A stretch of 64,000 nucleotides of DNA from Harmothoe impar (lineage: Eukaryota; Annelida; Polychaeta; Phyllodocida; Polynoidae). Below, one piece after another: positions 24,574 through 35,829 of this stretch. Position 1 is the first letter of the stretch. Each line of letters opens with the position of its first letter. The notes beneath the pieces are model-generated. The model made no database searches. It saw only the letters and a list, made by a program, of their open reading frames with translations, and was not told where the DNA came from. Where the stretch lies: positions 41,756,976 to 41,820,975 of the forward strand of contig OX381718.1 in assembly GCA_947462335.1 (NCBI GenBank), in the 5' to 3' direction. A program made the position numbers and the translations under genes.

Positions 24574-25999
24574 TATCGTATACTGAGGTAGAAGACAAGG
24601 TTGACATGACACGGAGACATTGGGCACGTGCAACGTGATGGTTGATGGGGTTTGTACTGACATTTTGTGAGGGGATTTCGATTTGAAATTGATTAGCTTC
24701 CTTCCCATTTCATAGTTCATTGGTATATTATTGTCATGATAAAACTGGTGAATGAAGCATGTAGATTGGGTATAATTTATACAGGTTTTATTAGCATATT
24801 GGAGTTATACAGGTATGTATTTTTACCAAGATGTCAAAAATACAATGATGATGTCAAAGGATATCCGGCAAAATATTTTAGCATGAAATCTATGTTTCAC
24901 AAAAGTGATAGTACTGTAAAGTGCACAGCAAATTGGTGAAGAACGTATCAGTACATACACACCAAATGTATTAGCACTGTCCGCACACTTTGACATTCCT
25001 CGGTCCAACTGACAGTGACTAATTCGCGGCACTGTACTGCCTCCTAGTGAGTCTTCCCCGAACCATTCCCTGTTCACCATGTTGCCCTCTAGTGGTACAA
25101 AGTTAAACTGCAATTGAAACTTCATGCTTATAAAGTTCCCTAATACAACCTCTAAATTAGTGTACTGGAGTCCATTCACCTAGCCTGCTAAGTGCCTGGC
25201 CCCAGGCCTGTCCGCTGGTTATCAATTATTTAATGGATCAATTCTGCATACTCTAACATCTCAACCATTTGGGATGCTGGTGGAGAAAGGAGACATTGTG
25301 CTTTGGCTAGTTTCTGGGGCGAAAGCAAAGCAAATCGGTTGTATCCCACACTCTATAAGGTGAGGCTCCACTAGCCGATTTTGTCCTCAAATCGGGGCTA
25401 TTCTCACAAATCGAGCTCAAACCAGAAAATAATATATGTATATACTGTAAGTAGGGAGGTACTTTAGACCTTGCCATAGGTTCATGTTTATAAACATGCT
25501 GATGTTTATAAAAACGCCATGCTCAAGTGGAAATTAGACTTGCCAAGACTATAATAACAGGATTTATAACAAACTGGTCTGATTTTCATTTATCTGATCT
25601 TTCCCCATTCACAGGCGTCTAATCGGTCGATTTACGCACAATAACAGATAGGAAATATAAGACCTGCATTTAAACAGTTTTTCACTTACAGGCATGTATA
25701 CACGTAGCATAATTGTATACCTCCTTGTTAGGAAGTCATCATTTTTCAATAACATGGGGGAGGGTTTGGTGGATTTGGGGGGGGGGGAGACTAAAGAAAA
25801 TCACCACTTTTACTGAAAAAATCCCGCAAAATACTATAGCTTAAAAGGGTCAGCCGCGGTCAACTTCAACTCGGCTGGGGGGGGGGGGGCGAAAATATTC
25901 CAACCCCTCTTGTGGGGGATGAAAAGAATGTCAGCCTGCTCGTGTGAAAATCCACCAGCCCCCTCTCCCCTTGTTGTTAACAAATGACCACTCCCTTAT
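24574..25999. other. Intergenic DNA with poly-G runs
   Basis: G runs at about 25,778-25,788 and 25,877-25,888. A 118-residue minus-strand frame (24,823-25,179) has no recognisable motif. No gene called. Confidence 0.4.
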
Positions 26000-26326
26000 G
26001 GCCGTGTCTTATGAGTTTGTAACAATTGAAACGTCTTTGACCGGGTGTCATCTTTGACCTGTGTCGTCTTTGACCGGTGTAGTCTTTGACCAGCAAGTTT
26101 TAGAATGGCTGAAATGGGAGCTATGTACAAAGAAATGGGGGGAAAAGGTTAATGGATATTTTAACACTATATACTACAAACTTCCCGGCATTTTTGTGTA
26201 CATAGCTCCCATTTCAGCCATTTGAAAACTTGCTGGTCAAAGACTACACCGGTCAAAGACGACACAGGTCAAAGACGACACCCGGTCAAAGACGTTTCAA
26301 GTGTTACAAACTCATGAGACACAGCC
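26000..26326. mobile_element. 327-bp hairpin element with GGTCAAAGACGAC subterminal repeats
   Basis: Ends GGCCGTGTCTTATGAGTTTG and CAAACTCATGAGACACAGCC are inverted repeats; TTAT lies on each side (25,996-25,999 and 26,327-26,330), a likely target duplication. Each arm holds tandem copies of a 'ggtcaaagacgacac' word. Another shared inverted pair, 'gggagctatgtaca', lies near the centre. A related but diverged element is at 52,775-53,085 and a half-element at about 47,750-47,870. Confidence 0.75.
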
Positions 26327-26451
26327 TTATGCCTTCTGAATCTGAGCACAGATAAGGCATTAGATCGACGTGTTGTATAGATAGATGAGAACCATACCAG
26401 ATGTCATAACATCGATAGCAGTTATACAAGTAGTATACTGAACAAGACTTA

Positions 26452-26723
26452 AGCCTGGGCTCCACTAGGGCGACACAGGCCCCTGCGAAACGAAACGATC
26501 CTTCTAATGTTTTGTTCTTGTATATTTCGCCTCATTTCGCTTCATTTTGCTCCATTTTGCCCAGGTTTTTCCCTGATTTCGCCCTGCTCCTGGCGATACT
26601 TAGGGCGACACTGCTGCAAAATGAAGCGAAATGAGGCGAAATGAAGCAAAATGTGCAAATCAAAACATAAAAAGGATCGCCTCATTTCACAGCTACCTGT
26701 GTCGCCCTGGTGGAGTCTGGGCT
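26452..26723. mobile_element. 272-bp MITE, TIR AGCCTGGGCTCCACTAG
   Basis: Begins AGCCTGGGCTCCACTAGGGC and ends CCCTGGTGGAGTCTGGGCT. The interior is rich in 'atttcgcctcatttcgcttc' and its inverse. The same family forms the nested pair at 61,093-61,662. It ends less than 90 bp upstream of the PL14 start codon, directly against the TATA-like box. Confidence 0.8.
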
Positions 26724-26732
26724 TTTGTGTGC

Positions 26733-26745
26733 TATATACATATAA
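26733..26745 (+). promoter_or_regulatory. TATA-like box of the PL14 lyase gene
   Basis: TATATACATATAA lies 66-78 bp upstream of the ATG at 26,811, a spacing that would allow a short 5' leader. It starts ten bases after the end of the MITE at 26,452-26,723. Confidence 0.45.
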
Positions 26746-26810
26746 CAATAGTAGTCCCTGATATACCAGGAGCCACACACTTGTTAGGTCAATTGTGGAC
26801 ATAATCAGCC

Positions 26811-29197
26811 ATGCAGCTGCTTGTTGTTGTTTGTTTACTCGTTGGTGGTAAGTATATTTCTGAATGTACAATTTAGTTTGATATTTTAAAGAGATGGACT
26901 AATGACAGTCATTGTAATCTCATGTAATTATGGTTTACATGTCTAGAGTGAAAGTATTATTCGAGTAAAGATGTCACTGGTGGGGTTTGTCACGTAGAGG
27001 CCAAAGAGGTGGTGCTCAAGCTGGAACATAAATGACATTTTTCACCTTCTCCTAGCCATTTTACATTCGGTTAAGTAGCACCAGTGTCCAATTGAGATTT
27101 GATTAGAGTGTACACTGGTGTATGAATTTTGTTACTTTAGCGTCTCGTTTAAGCGCCCGGCTGCTCATAGAATTTAATACACACTGTACCCCTGGTGCTT
27201 ATACAAGACAGGCTCTTATTCGGGATCAAAACTAGCCCTTGTTAGAAGACCCTACATTCAAGAATTCGAGACCAATACTAATTTGAGAGCCAGTACATAT
27301 TTGCCCCGAGAAGCACGTGAACTAGCCTCATTATACAAGCTTTTATGTTAAATCATTTGAAGAGTTTGTATTACTCATTGGTCAATACAGGGTTGTGCTG
27401 CAAAACAGGGCATGGCCTAATTGAAAAGACGGCTTCTGATTGGTCTAAACTTGGAAAAAGGTCACCACACGCTTGACTGGAATTGTATTCCGTGTCACCT
27501 GTAGGGGTTGATACCATTAGGACAGAGCTCTGTTATTTTCCATGTAAAGATGGATTCTGTGGAAAGCAGTAGAATCGATATGGCTTGGTCAATCACTTCC
27601 ATATTCGGCTTGGGCATTTGTTATATATGATGTAAATGACCTATAAGAAGTCTCATGGGGCTTAGATACAATTTTGAGATAGTAAGAATGAACCTTAAGT
27701 ATAATGTACCCATACAGGAGCTGTGGGCACCACAGTGTGGGAATGTAAGGAGTTCGACACAGCTAACCCGCTTGGTAGCTGCGGCCTGGGCAACCCGCGC
27801 CCCAGCTGGGGGGCACACAACATTGATGTCATCAAGGACCCTGCAGGTTCCAGCAGCAATGTTCTACGTATTGCTTACCCGGAAGGTAAAGTGAGATATT
27901 TAATTTATTTCTTCTTCTTAAATAACTTCATTGCTGTCACTGATTCCATATACTCCATTGGTGTTTCTTGTCAAAGTGTCATCCAAATCAAATTCCTGAT
28001 TAATTACAGGGAGCTGTGTAGCTAACCCCCTTGAGAAGGGTGGCACCCAGTTTAAGTCCAGCCCCTTTGGCGAGTGGGATGCCCTTACCCTGGAGTATGA
28101 TATCATGTTCAGCGACAACTTCAAGTTTGTCCGGGGCGGCAAGTTGGCCGGCTTCTGGGGTGGCACTGGGAAGTGCTCTGGGGGGAAACTGGAGACAACA
28201 TGTTTCTCCACCAGGTTCATGTGGAGACGAAACGGTGATGGAGAGGTGAGTAGGATATAGAATTTATTATGAAGTCTTCAATATGCCAAATACCATCATA
28301 TGCTCAGACGTAGAAGCTTGTCATTTCCCAAGTCCAAATTTGTTTCCCTCCAACCCCCACCCCTCTGCCAATAAAGTCTAAAATGTCCACAACCTCCCAT
28401 CCACTGTAAGTAAAATGATTAACACTCCCTACTGTTCTCTGCCCCCCCCCCTCCCCGGAAAAAAAATTAGATTATTAAAATTAATATCAAAAGAATAAAA
28501 ATGGATGCAGATCTGTATTGTCAACTGTGTCTTATTAGATGATATAGGCTTGGGTAATCTGACTTTTTGTATTATCTACCAGTATCAATAAACAACTGTT
28601 TTCTTCACTTACAGGTGTATGCCTACATCCCCAATGAGACAGGTGACTGGTTCTGTGACCTACCCAACGTGCACTGTAACTTCAAATATGGCCACTCTCT
28701 GGGACGTGGCACTGTTAGGTAGGCACTAAATTTCTTATTTCTAGCTATCCCCAAGCTCCATGAGGGAAGTCTAATTATTACGTCATAGGAAGGGACGATG
28801 TGTTATTGTGCCCTAATTTCTAATAATTATGTTTTTAACGCATGTATATCCTGTTCAAAATGGACAATTATGATAATTAAAATGATTACATACATGATGT
28901 CATTGAGTTCATACAAATTTAGATAATTCTGTTTCCTTCTTTAGGTTTGTTCCTGGCAGCTGGCACCGCCTCTCTCAGTACATCAAACTCAACACCCCGG
29001 GTAAGAAGGACGGAGTGGTCATGATGAAGTTTGAGGGTAAAGAGGTGTTCAGGTTGGAAGGTCTGACCTTCAGGTTGGATGCAAGCCTCAAGATTGACAG
29101 CTTCTACTTCTCCACCTTTTTTGGAGGTGGGACATTCGACTGGGCGTCTGAGGCTGATGTTTATACTTACTATAAGAACATCAAAGTCACTGTGTAG
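26811..29197 (+). CDS. Secreted polysaccharide lyase, family PL14 (alginate/glucuronan lyase type)
   Basis: Five exons: 26,811-26,847, 27,718-27,885, 28,010-28,245, 28,615-28,718 and 28,945-29,197. All junctions are GT/AG and the phases join to 265 codons plus TAG. Residues 1-16 (MQLLVVVCLLVGGAVG) are a signal peptide, so the enzyme is secreted, probably into the gut. The rest is a single PL14 beta-jelly-roll domain of the size of molluscan alginate lyases. PL14 enzymes cleave uronic-acid polymers such as alginate by beta-elimination. The residues known to be needed in the Aplysia PL14 enzyme have matches here: Lys113 in GGKLAGFWGG, Ser135 and Arg137 in FSTRFMWRR, and Tyr149 and Tyr151 in VYAYIPNE, with the Ser-to-Tyr spacing kept. 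The cysteines at 22, 34, 71, 124 and 133 suit an extracellular protein. Substrate (polymannuronate, glucuronan or other) cannot be read from sequence. The introns and signal peptide show it is a settled animal gene, not bacterial contamination. Confidence 0.9.
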
Positions 29198-29213
29198 AAT
29201 GTGGACAATTAGA

Positions 29214-29219
29214 AATAAA
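29214..29219 (+). terminator. Poly(A) signal of the PL14 gene
   Basis: AATAAA lies 17 bp after the stop codon, giving a very short 3' UTR. A transposon begins about 60 bp further on. Confidence 0.6.
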
Positions 29220-29281
29220 GTTATATATTACTGAGACAAAACCCCATGATATTGTGATACATTTGCATTGTTCTTCAGGTA

Positions 29282-30697
29282 GGGTGGCCGGAGGATTTTA
29301 AAAAATGAACTAGACATATATGCATCATGTATGTCTAGAATGCCTCAATATTCGCATTTAACAAACTATAATTGTTATGTTGATATAGTAACTAAGTAAC
29401 TAACTGTAGCTGATTACATATACCTCACCCCTCCAACCTTTCTGACTTATTTGAAGGCAGGCACATAGTGCATACATGTGGATCAACAAGGGAAAAGGGA
29501 CCTCCGCGGGGGATTTTTAGTACCAACTTTGGCCACCTGGGGGCTCCATATGGCCAACAATGTTCAAAATATCATAAGAATTGTTCTATACTACTTTTTG
29601 ATGGAGAATACAATAAGCCACTTTAGAAACTTCCAACTTTAGTGAAAACATTCCATATTTGGAATGTAAAAAGAACGTTTTTGGGCCTAAATTGGTGTTT
29701 TTGCACTTGTTGGTTGCCATGGAAACATAATTTTCATTCTAAATTGAATTTTTCAAGAAATTAATGATTACAGGCCTCATAAAGATTTCTATGCTGAAAA
29801 CGGAGTGTAAATCCCATTTTAAGATTAAAAGCTGTGACCAAATGTTTGAAAAAGTTTGGACATTTGGGAATTTTCATAATTATGCTAATTAGATAGAGAT
29901 AATATCTCTAAAACAAGTTTAACCTTTGGAGGACCCTTTTCCCTCGACTGTCCACACATATGTCAAAGGCCTCCCCCATGGCCCTGCCCTGCCGCAGTGC
30001 CTAATAAGGGAACTAATTATCCCCATTCACCCTGCCTGGTTGCCTCTATAGCCCTATGACCGAGCCACCATCTGATGGTATTTCTATGGTGTTAATCACT
30101 CAGATTAAGGGCTGATGCCCTAATATGACCTCCAGCAGATACCCTGACGCTGGCTGGCGGTAGGCTTTTGTATTTTCATTCCAAATACATGATTTTCAGC
30201 TGATTTAGCTCTTTTTTCAGTAGTCTACCGTAAATTACCAATTAAAGGTTTCTAGAAAAATTATTGAGCTAAAAATACATAATTTTAGGAGGCTTATCTA
30301 CGCAAGATGTAACTGTCTCAAATAGTTATAGGACCCCTTAAGACATGCCTGCATACAAGATGCTTCAAACAAAAAAAGAATTTCGTTGATACATGGATTT
30401 GCCATCAAACAGTGTCAATTCTCAGAGAGGATAGGTTCAAGAGATCACCCAGTTATAGAGCTCAAGACAGACTCAAAATCTGAAGGTCTGTCAAGATTGC
30501 TCGCAAATTACATTATGTAATACAATTTATTACGCTTATTCCAGCTCATGTATGATGCATATATTCAAGTTCTCTTGATACCAAGTTACTAAAGGTCTCT
30601 ATCCACTCCCTAGCCAAAACGAGAGGCCATCATAAAAGGGTTACTTAATATAGGATCGGATAGAGATTGAGCGACCAGCTAGAGCCTCCGGCAACCC
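29282..30697. mobile_element. 1.4-kb element, TIR GGGTGGCCGGAGG, with a nested element
   Basis: Begins GGGTGGCCGGAGGATTTT and ends GCCTCCGGCAACCC, with TA on both sides. It is the larger relative of 23,661-24,573. Most of the extra length is the nested element at 29,489-29,944. It starts almost at the 3' end of the PL14 gene. No transposase is encoded. Confidence 0.7.
29489..29944. mobile_element. Nested element with GGGAAAAGGGWCCTCC ends
   Basis: Left AGGGAAAAGGGACCTCC and right GGAGGACCCTTTTCCCT are inverted repeats. The interior ('gtggccaaagttggtac', 'tggttgccatggaaac', 'ccattccaaatatggaatg'-like phrases) is matched in inverse orientation at 54,875-55,436 and, more diverged, at about 44,930-45,500. 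Three copies in the window define the family. Confidence 0.65.
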
Positions 30698-31717
30698 TAC
30701 TTCAAGATGGTGTACCACCTAAATTTCGTTAATTTTCTATTGATGCCATAATACTATTGTACATACAATGCTATGAATACTCCCTTACTTTTAAAAGGAT
30801 GGGCTATATCTAAATCTATCAAATTAGCCTATTTAGTGCAATCATTTTTACTGTAGGTCGACACTAAAACTGTCTATGTTGTGGTACTGCATGGCTCAGT
30901 GCTTTGTCTACCAGGCTAGTTTCCCCTGTACTCACCTGGGGGAGTGACTGAGTCAATGAGGTGAATAGGCTTTATTGTTAAATATCTCAAATCATATATT
31001 TATGGACAAATATTTTGCAAATATTGGGCACTGTGTATCAACTAAAATGATAAAGGAACCCATGGCATCCCTTTTGAGGAAAAGGTTTGGGAAGTGTATT
31101 AGTTGAAACACCATCTTTAAGGAGTGCGGTCTCCCTGTGTGGTTTGTGTCCATAGTACTATACTGTCTAAAAGTGAATCACTGTGTGAAATGTTCATTGT
31201 AGTTGCAGTAACATGTATTGTTACCAACAATTATATCTACACTATTGAATATGTATTATAATATGCTGTTTTCTGAGGATCGATGTTACTAGTAATTGTT
31301 CAATTTTGCAAACTCTCAAGTTGTATCAAACTACATGATCAAACACAGAGAACTCCTTACTCAGCACTGCCACCTAGAGAGTGTTATCGAAACTAATCTC
31401 TGTGCACCAAACATTCCCCAGAGGCACTGTTGGTGAACCATCGGCCTTACTGCGACGCAGCCAAGCAAGTCCATGGGCCCCAGTAAGTAGTATTATTTTT
31501 TATCAAATACGACTGTCCCATTGACTTAACCAAAGAACGCCGTATTGCACACCCCCCGTGAAATAACCCATGGCCGTATTTCACGGCCCTCTGACGTCAT
31601 CAAAACGGCGGTTTGTTTACATTTGAACGGCATAGAAATAAGCTAATTTAGCCCTTTTAGTCTCCCCCTACAATAATTTCGGTATTTTGAATCGAAAAAG
31701 ATAAAAAATAAACACAA
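30698..31717. other. Intergenic DNA, no gene recognised
   Basis: AT-rich. Near 31,540-31,600 the phrases 'cgtgaaataaccca' and 'gccgtatttcacggccc' announce the palindrome that follows, and a perfect CRE word TGACGTCA lies at about 31,592-31,599. Confidence 0.4.
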
Positions 31718-31863
31718 AGGTACACTCATTTCAGTCTGTTGACTGGGTTATTTCACTTGTTGACCCTTGGGCCGCATTTCACTCGGCCTACGGCCTCGTG
31801 AAATACGGCCCAAGGTCAACTCGTGAAATAACCCAGTCAACAGACTGAAACTCGTGCACCTTT
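31718..31863. repeat. 146-bp palindrome built on GTGAAATACGGCCC
   Basis: Arms run from AAAGGTACACTCATTTCAG to its inverse CTGAAACTCGTGCACCTTT, around a centre near 'ggcctacggcc'. Similar words precede it at 31,540-31,600, and a comparable palindrome ('attgcacgctggccataggcc ...') is at 51,370-51,425. It could extrude as a cruciform and is probably part of a fold-back element. Confidence 0.7.
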
Positions 31864-32804
31864 GTCTATTTAGTAGTAGTACTAGTCACAGGCCTACGCT
31901 GAGCTGTGGTGGAGATGGTGCGCAGTGGGTTGGTAGTATTAGTATAAAGGCCTGACACTGTGGTGGTCCGGGCATCTCGGTGACCACGTGACCAAACACT
32001 ACATACAGCTAGTTCCCACAACAATCACCAGGCCTATACTAGTGACATCTAATGATAGCCTTAGTGAAGTTCTCACAGAATCAAATCCTGAAACCAGCTA
32101 TTTAATCAAGGAAATATCCTCTAAATTAGAGCAATATCCCTACAGCATACATGAGGACAGGCGGGACTACAGACACTGCAATAGCCAGAGCCACGGTACA
32201 CAATGGAAGAGGTGGAATGGTGTAAATTGACAGGTGCATTCTGCCAACCTTTTATTTTCAGAAAATCATAGAAAATGATCCATCAATGATAGGCACATCA
32301 TGTTTGCGGTTCTGGGTTCTAATTGATCCCCTGGTCATACTGTGCAATCCATGAAGTGATCTAGAAATTTCTCGAATATCTGTTTTTCTACCTACTAGTA
32401 CTACTAGTAGTACTAGTGATACTACCGGTAAGTAGTAGTCCTAGATGCCTGTCGGTATTCTTTTGTGGCATTTTTGTGGATATATTATCTCCCTGTATCA
32501 GTGCTTAATAACCATATCAAAACCTCTTAAACCCCTGAAGACATATAAAACCTGGCACTTACACGTGACGGTACTGTATAAGGGTGTATCATGATTGGAT
32601 AAATACAATTACAAGTGTCCAGTTGAAAGTATGTATGCGTCTGATGGTGAATCTACCCTATATCCATTCTCTTTTTCTATTTCTGAAAGGAACATGCTTT
32701 ACTGGATGTTATCTTTATTCAGGGTCTGTACTTTTCACACGAGTCATATAATAGTGAACGACTAGGAGAACAGGAGGAGGGGATCATGAACACATGTCAT
32801 ATAA

Positions 32805-34188
32805 AAGAAACAGCGTCAAAAGGGAGTCCAGGTTGCCTCCAGAATGACTCCCCTATCTAGCTGACCCAACACACAAAAAATTATCCTAGTCGAATTGACT
32901 CGTCTCCATGAGTCAATGCTACTTTGACTCCTTTCCTTGCTTATTTGACTCTGCCATGGAATGAGTCAAACACCATTTGACTTGTTTACAACTATTGACT
33001 CAGTTGCCATGCCGAGTTATGTTGGTTTGACTCTGACAATAACCGAGTCAAACTTACTTTGACTCATGTAAATGAGTCAAACTCACTTTGACTCATTACA
33101 TGAGTCAAAGTGAGTTTGACTCATATATTCCCGCCATATAGGTCACGTGGGGACGCCGTTTTCTTTGTTTAGATTCATCCTTGCATCAGTAGGATTACTG
33201 CAGCAGCAAAGCACAGGTGTACACGTATAAGGTTAGTAATGATACTGGTTTGATTGAGGTTAGCATGATACACTAGTGTAGCACCATCTATACATACACA
33301 TGAAATTGTTCTAGTTACATTGAATCTAAGCACGGATGCAGGCACACATTGCACTACTGTCTCTGTCTACTATACACTAGTTATAACGATGTCATCCTTT
33401 GGTATACATTGCTGTGTAGATTGTGTACCGCCTATGTAATAATCTATGGTACATTTTTTCACATTTGATTGAAATCAATAACATGTCAGCCCCTGAGGAT
33501 GTACAATGTACATTGTATACATGAGATACAAGGTGACGGGAAATGGTAAAATTCGTAATTATGCCATCTATACAAGTGTATAGTAGACAGAGACATGTAT
33601 CTATGATCCTATGATTGTGACACCTGATAATAATGCATATTATTTTCTTCCAGATTGCAAAGCTGTACGAGTTTAATGGAATTCACCAACTGCATGGCGA
33701 GATTGATGAAACACAGACACACAACTAATGATGAATAAAAAGGCATATATTATACCTTACCACGGCCCACCCCATCGACCACTTCTGGATGTTTTACAAA
33801 TGAGTCAAAACATATTTAACTCATTTGTTAACCAGAGTCAAAGTCTTACTTTGACTCTGATTTATAAAAGAGTTAGATATGTTTTGACTCATTTGCACAG
33901 GAGAGTCAAATAAACTTTGACTCACTTACCTACCAGAGTCAAAAAGCGAGTTATCCTGGTGACAGAGCTTTGACTCAGATGAATGAGTTATATTGACTCG
34001 TCTACTTTCCTCTGTGAAGGGAGTCACCTGGGGGAGCCATATAGCTCTCTGAGTCATATGACTCCCCAGGTGACTCCCATAAGTCAGGCAGAGAGTCATC
34101 TAGGGTCCCTTAGGCGTCCTGGACTCCCCTAGAGAGAGGATCGAGTCATTCTGGAGGAAACCTGGACTCCCTTTTGACACTGTTTCTT
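32805..34188. mobile_element. 1.38-kb element packed with TGASTCA (AP-1 type) sites
   Basis: Terminal inverted repeats of about 45 bp: AAGAAACAGCGTCAAAAGGG on the left and CCCTTTTGACACTGTTTCTT on the right, extending inward through GGAGTCCAGGTT, CCTCCAGAATGACTC. Two arrays of TTTGACTC/GAGTCAAA words (about 32,890-33,125 and 33,800-34,000) flank a 600-bp core. I count at least 13 perfect TGAGTCA/TGACTCA heptamers. The core has an E-box (GGTCACGTGG near 33,142), a possible donor (AAG|GTTAGT near 33,231), a possible acceptor (TTTTCTTCCAG near 33,653) and GAATAAA at about 33,732. No long protein is encoded. Confidence 0.7.
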
Positions 34189-34380
34189 GTCTCTGTGAAG
34201 GTTTGGGATTGTTAATCGGAATGAGATTCATGTTTATGAATATATATGTCATTGGTCGGACAATGCGATGGCGTCAGTTTTTCCAAAATATTTGTGAGAC
34301 GTGTACAGTTCTGATAGATATAGACATCAATCAAGTATTCATAGACATGGATAACCTTGTCTTCGTCGCCGACATTTCTG

Positions 34381-34448
34381 CCTCACAGAGAACCGAACCC
34401 CAGCCCCGAGATGAAAGTTCTTAGTTCTAACCACTACACTAGGAGGGA
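34381..34448 (-). tRNA. tRNA-Glu(TTC)-like sequence, probably a pseudogene or SINE head
   Basis: Read on the minus strand it shows an A-box-like TAGTGTAGTGGTTAGAAC, an anticodon loop CTTTCAT with anticodon TTC, and a canonical B-box GGGTTCGGTTCTC. The acceptor stem pairs poorly (TCCCTCC against TGTGAGG), so it is unlikely to be a working tRNA gene. A tRNA-derived SINE or tRNA pseudogene is more likely. Confidence 0.5.
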
Positions 34449-35440
34449 TTGCCGATGCTAAAACACAATTACACCACGTTGTACATAGTACATTCTGGAT
34501 TTATGCACTCCGTTAACGGGAACTGGTCCCACTGTTATACATACATGTATCTCAATCATATAAACTACATGTAGTTTAAATGATTGAGATATCTTTTTAG
34601 CTAAATATAACCCACAGGATACTACCTCTAAGTGTAGGTAGGGGTTGGCTAAAGGAAATTATCTTGCAATTGCGCGAACATCCATATACCCCCACCCCCA
34701 CATGTTTTTTTCTGTAATCTCAAAAAATATAAAAGTACAAACTATTATATTTGTTTCCATAAAGTCAACAATGACCATTACCTTTAGAAGAAGGCATACT
34801 ACTCCCACTATAAAACAGCCAGTGAAGAGGAACAGAACAAACACATGTCTAAAAGCTCCTGTTTATTCAAGGTAAGATCATGATATTTATACTTTACAAA
34901 TGAAGACGCCTTATCATCTTTCTTGGTTATTGTAAGAATCATGAACAAAACGGGATTAAATCTAGATAATGAAGTGGTCTATTTTAAGCGCCGGGACTTC
35001 GAATGAGCGGGAGTAGAGTGGTTTTGAAAACACGTCTAAAATATTGAATAAGCGCCGGCCTTGTTTAAGCGCCGTGATTAAGCCTATTTGAGGTTGATAA
35101 CCGTCGGGGTTGGTTATACAAGCCACAACGGTATGTAAAACGACTTTGTCATAGCACGGACGAATATTATTGAATAATGCATCTTAAAGAAATAGTATAA
35201 TCTTGAATAAGCCAAAGAATAAAGCCAAAGAATAAAGCAGGTAGTTTAGACAACCATGCACCCGTTATGAATAAATGTTCCACCATCCACTCTGATAGTG
35301 ACGGGTAAATATTGTTACGAGCCTTTGCCTTCCGAAAATTATACTTGATTCGAATGTTCCAGATGAAAAAAAGAACGAGGTTTTAGGCAATTCTAGGTAG
35401 TAAAGATAGGCTATCAGAAGGCAAAATCTATGAGATATGG
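34449..35440. other. Intergenic DNA, nothing recognised
   Basis: Includes a short perfect palindrome 'atctcaatcatataaactacatg' and its inverse at 34,549-34,592, and 'taagcgccgg' words near 34,986-35,070. No gene called. Confidence 0.4.
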
Positions 35441-35829
35441 CAGTCTTCCCGAAAACGTGCCGGACACCGGCTATAGCCGGCTAAAAGGCCGCTGGACCGG
35501 CTGAACTGGTCCTACTGCCGGTCTAAATGACTGGCTGGATTTTGGGCTACATCTCAGTTTTCACGGTTTGTAAATCGGACCATTATTAAACACATTTTGC
35601 ATTAACATTTTGAATATCAATACTCAAGATTCTACATATTGCAATGTTTCAATGGGAATATGCAGGAAAGCATATTTATTTAGTTTTAATTCTTGCTTTA
35701 TACATCTTTTTATTAGATATGAAAATTGCCCTCTGGTATCCGGGCCTGCAAAAATTAAGCCGGGCCTGCAAAATAATAGATCTGCAGGACCGAATGTCCT
35801 GCATGTCGGAAAAGTTTTCGGGAAGACTG
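35441..35829. mobile_element. Candidate 389-bp element with CAGTCTTCCCGAAAAC ends
   Basis: CAGTCTTCCCGAAAAC at the left is exactly inverted as GTTTTCGGGAAGACTG at the right. Internally it has 'ccggctatagccgg' and two copies of 'gccgggcctgcaaaa'-like sequence. The overlapping 84-105-residue frames are not recognisable. Confidence 0.55.

Noticed and set aside
24823..25179. 118-aa minus-strand frame
   Set aside because: No motif, no signal peptide, no splice context; likely chance in AT-rich DNA.
26020..26310. Regularly spaced GGTCAAAGAC words, reminiscent of a CRISPR array
   Set aside because: Words are on inverted arms of a hairpin element, spacing is almost nil, no unique spacers, and the DNA is eukaryotic.
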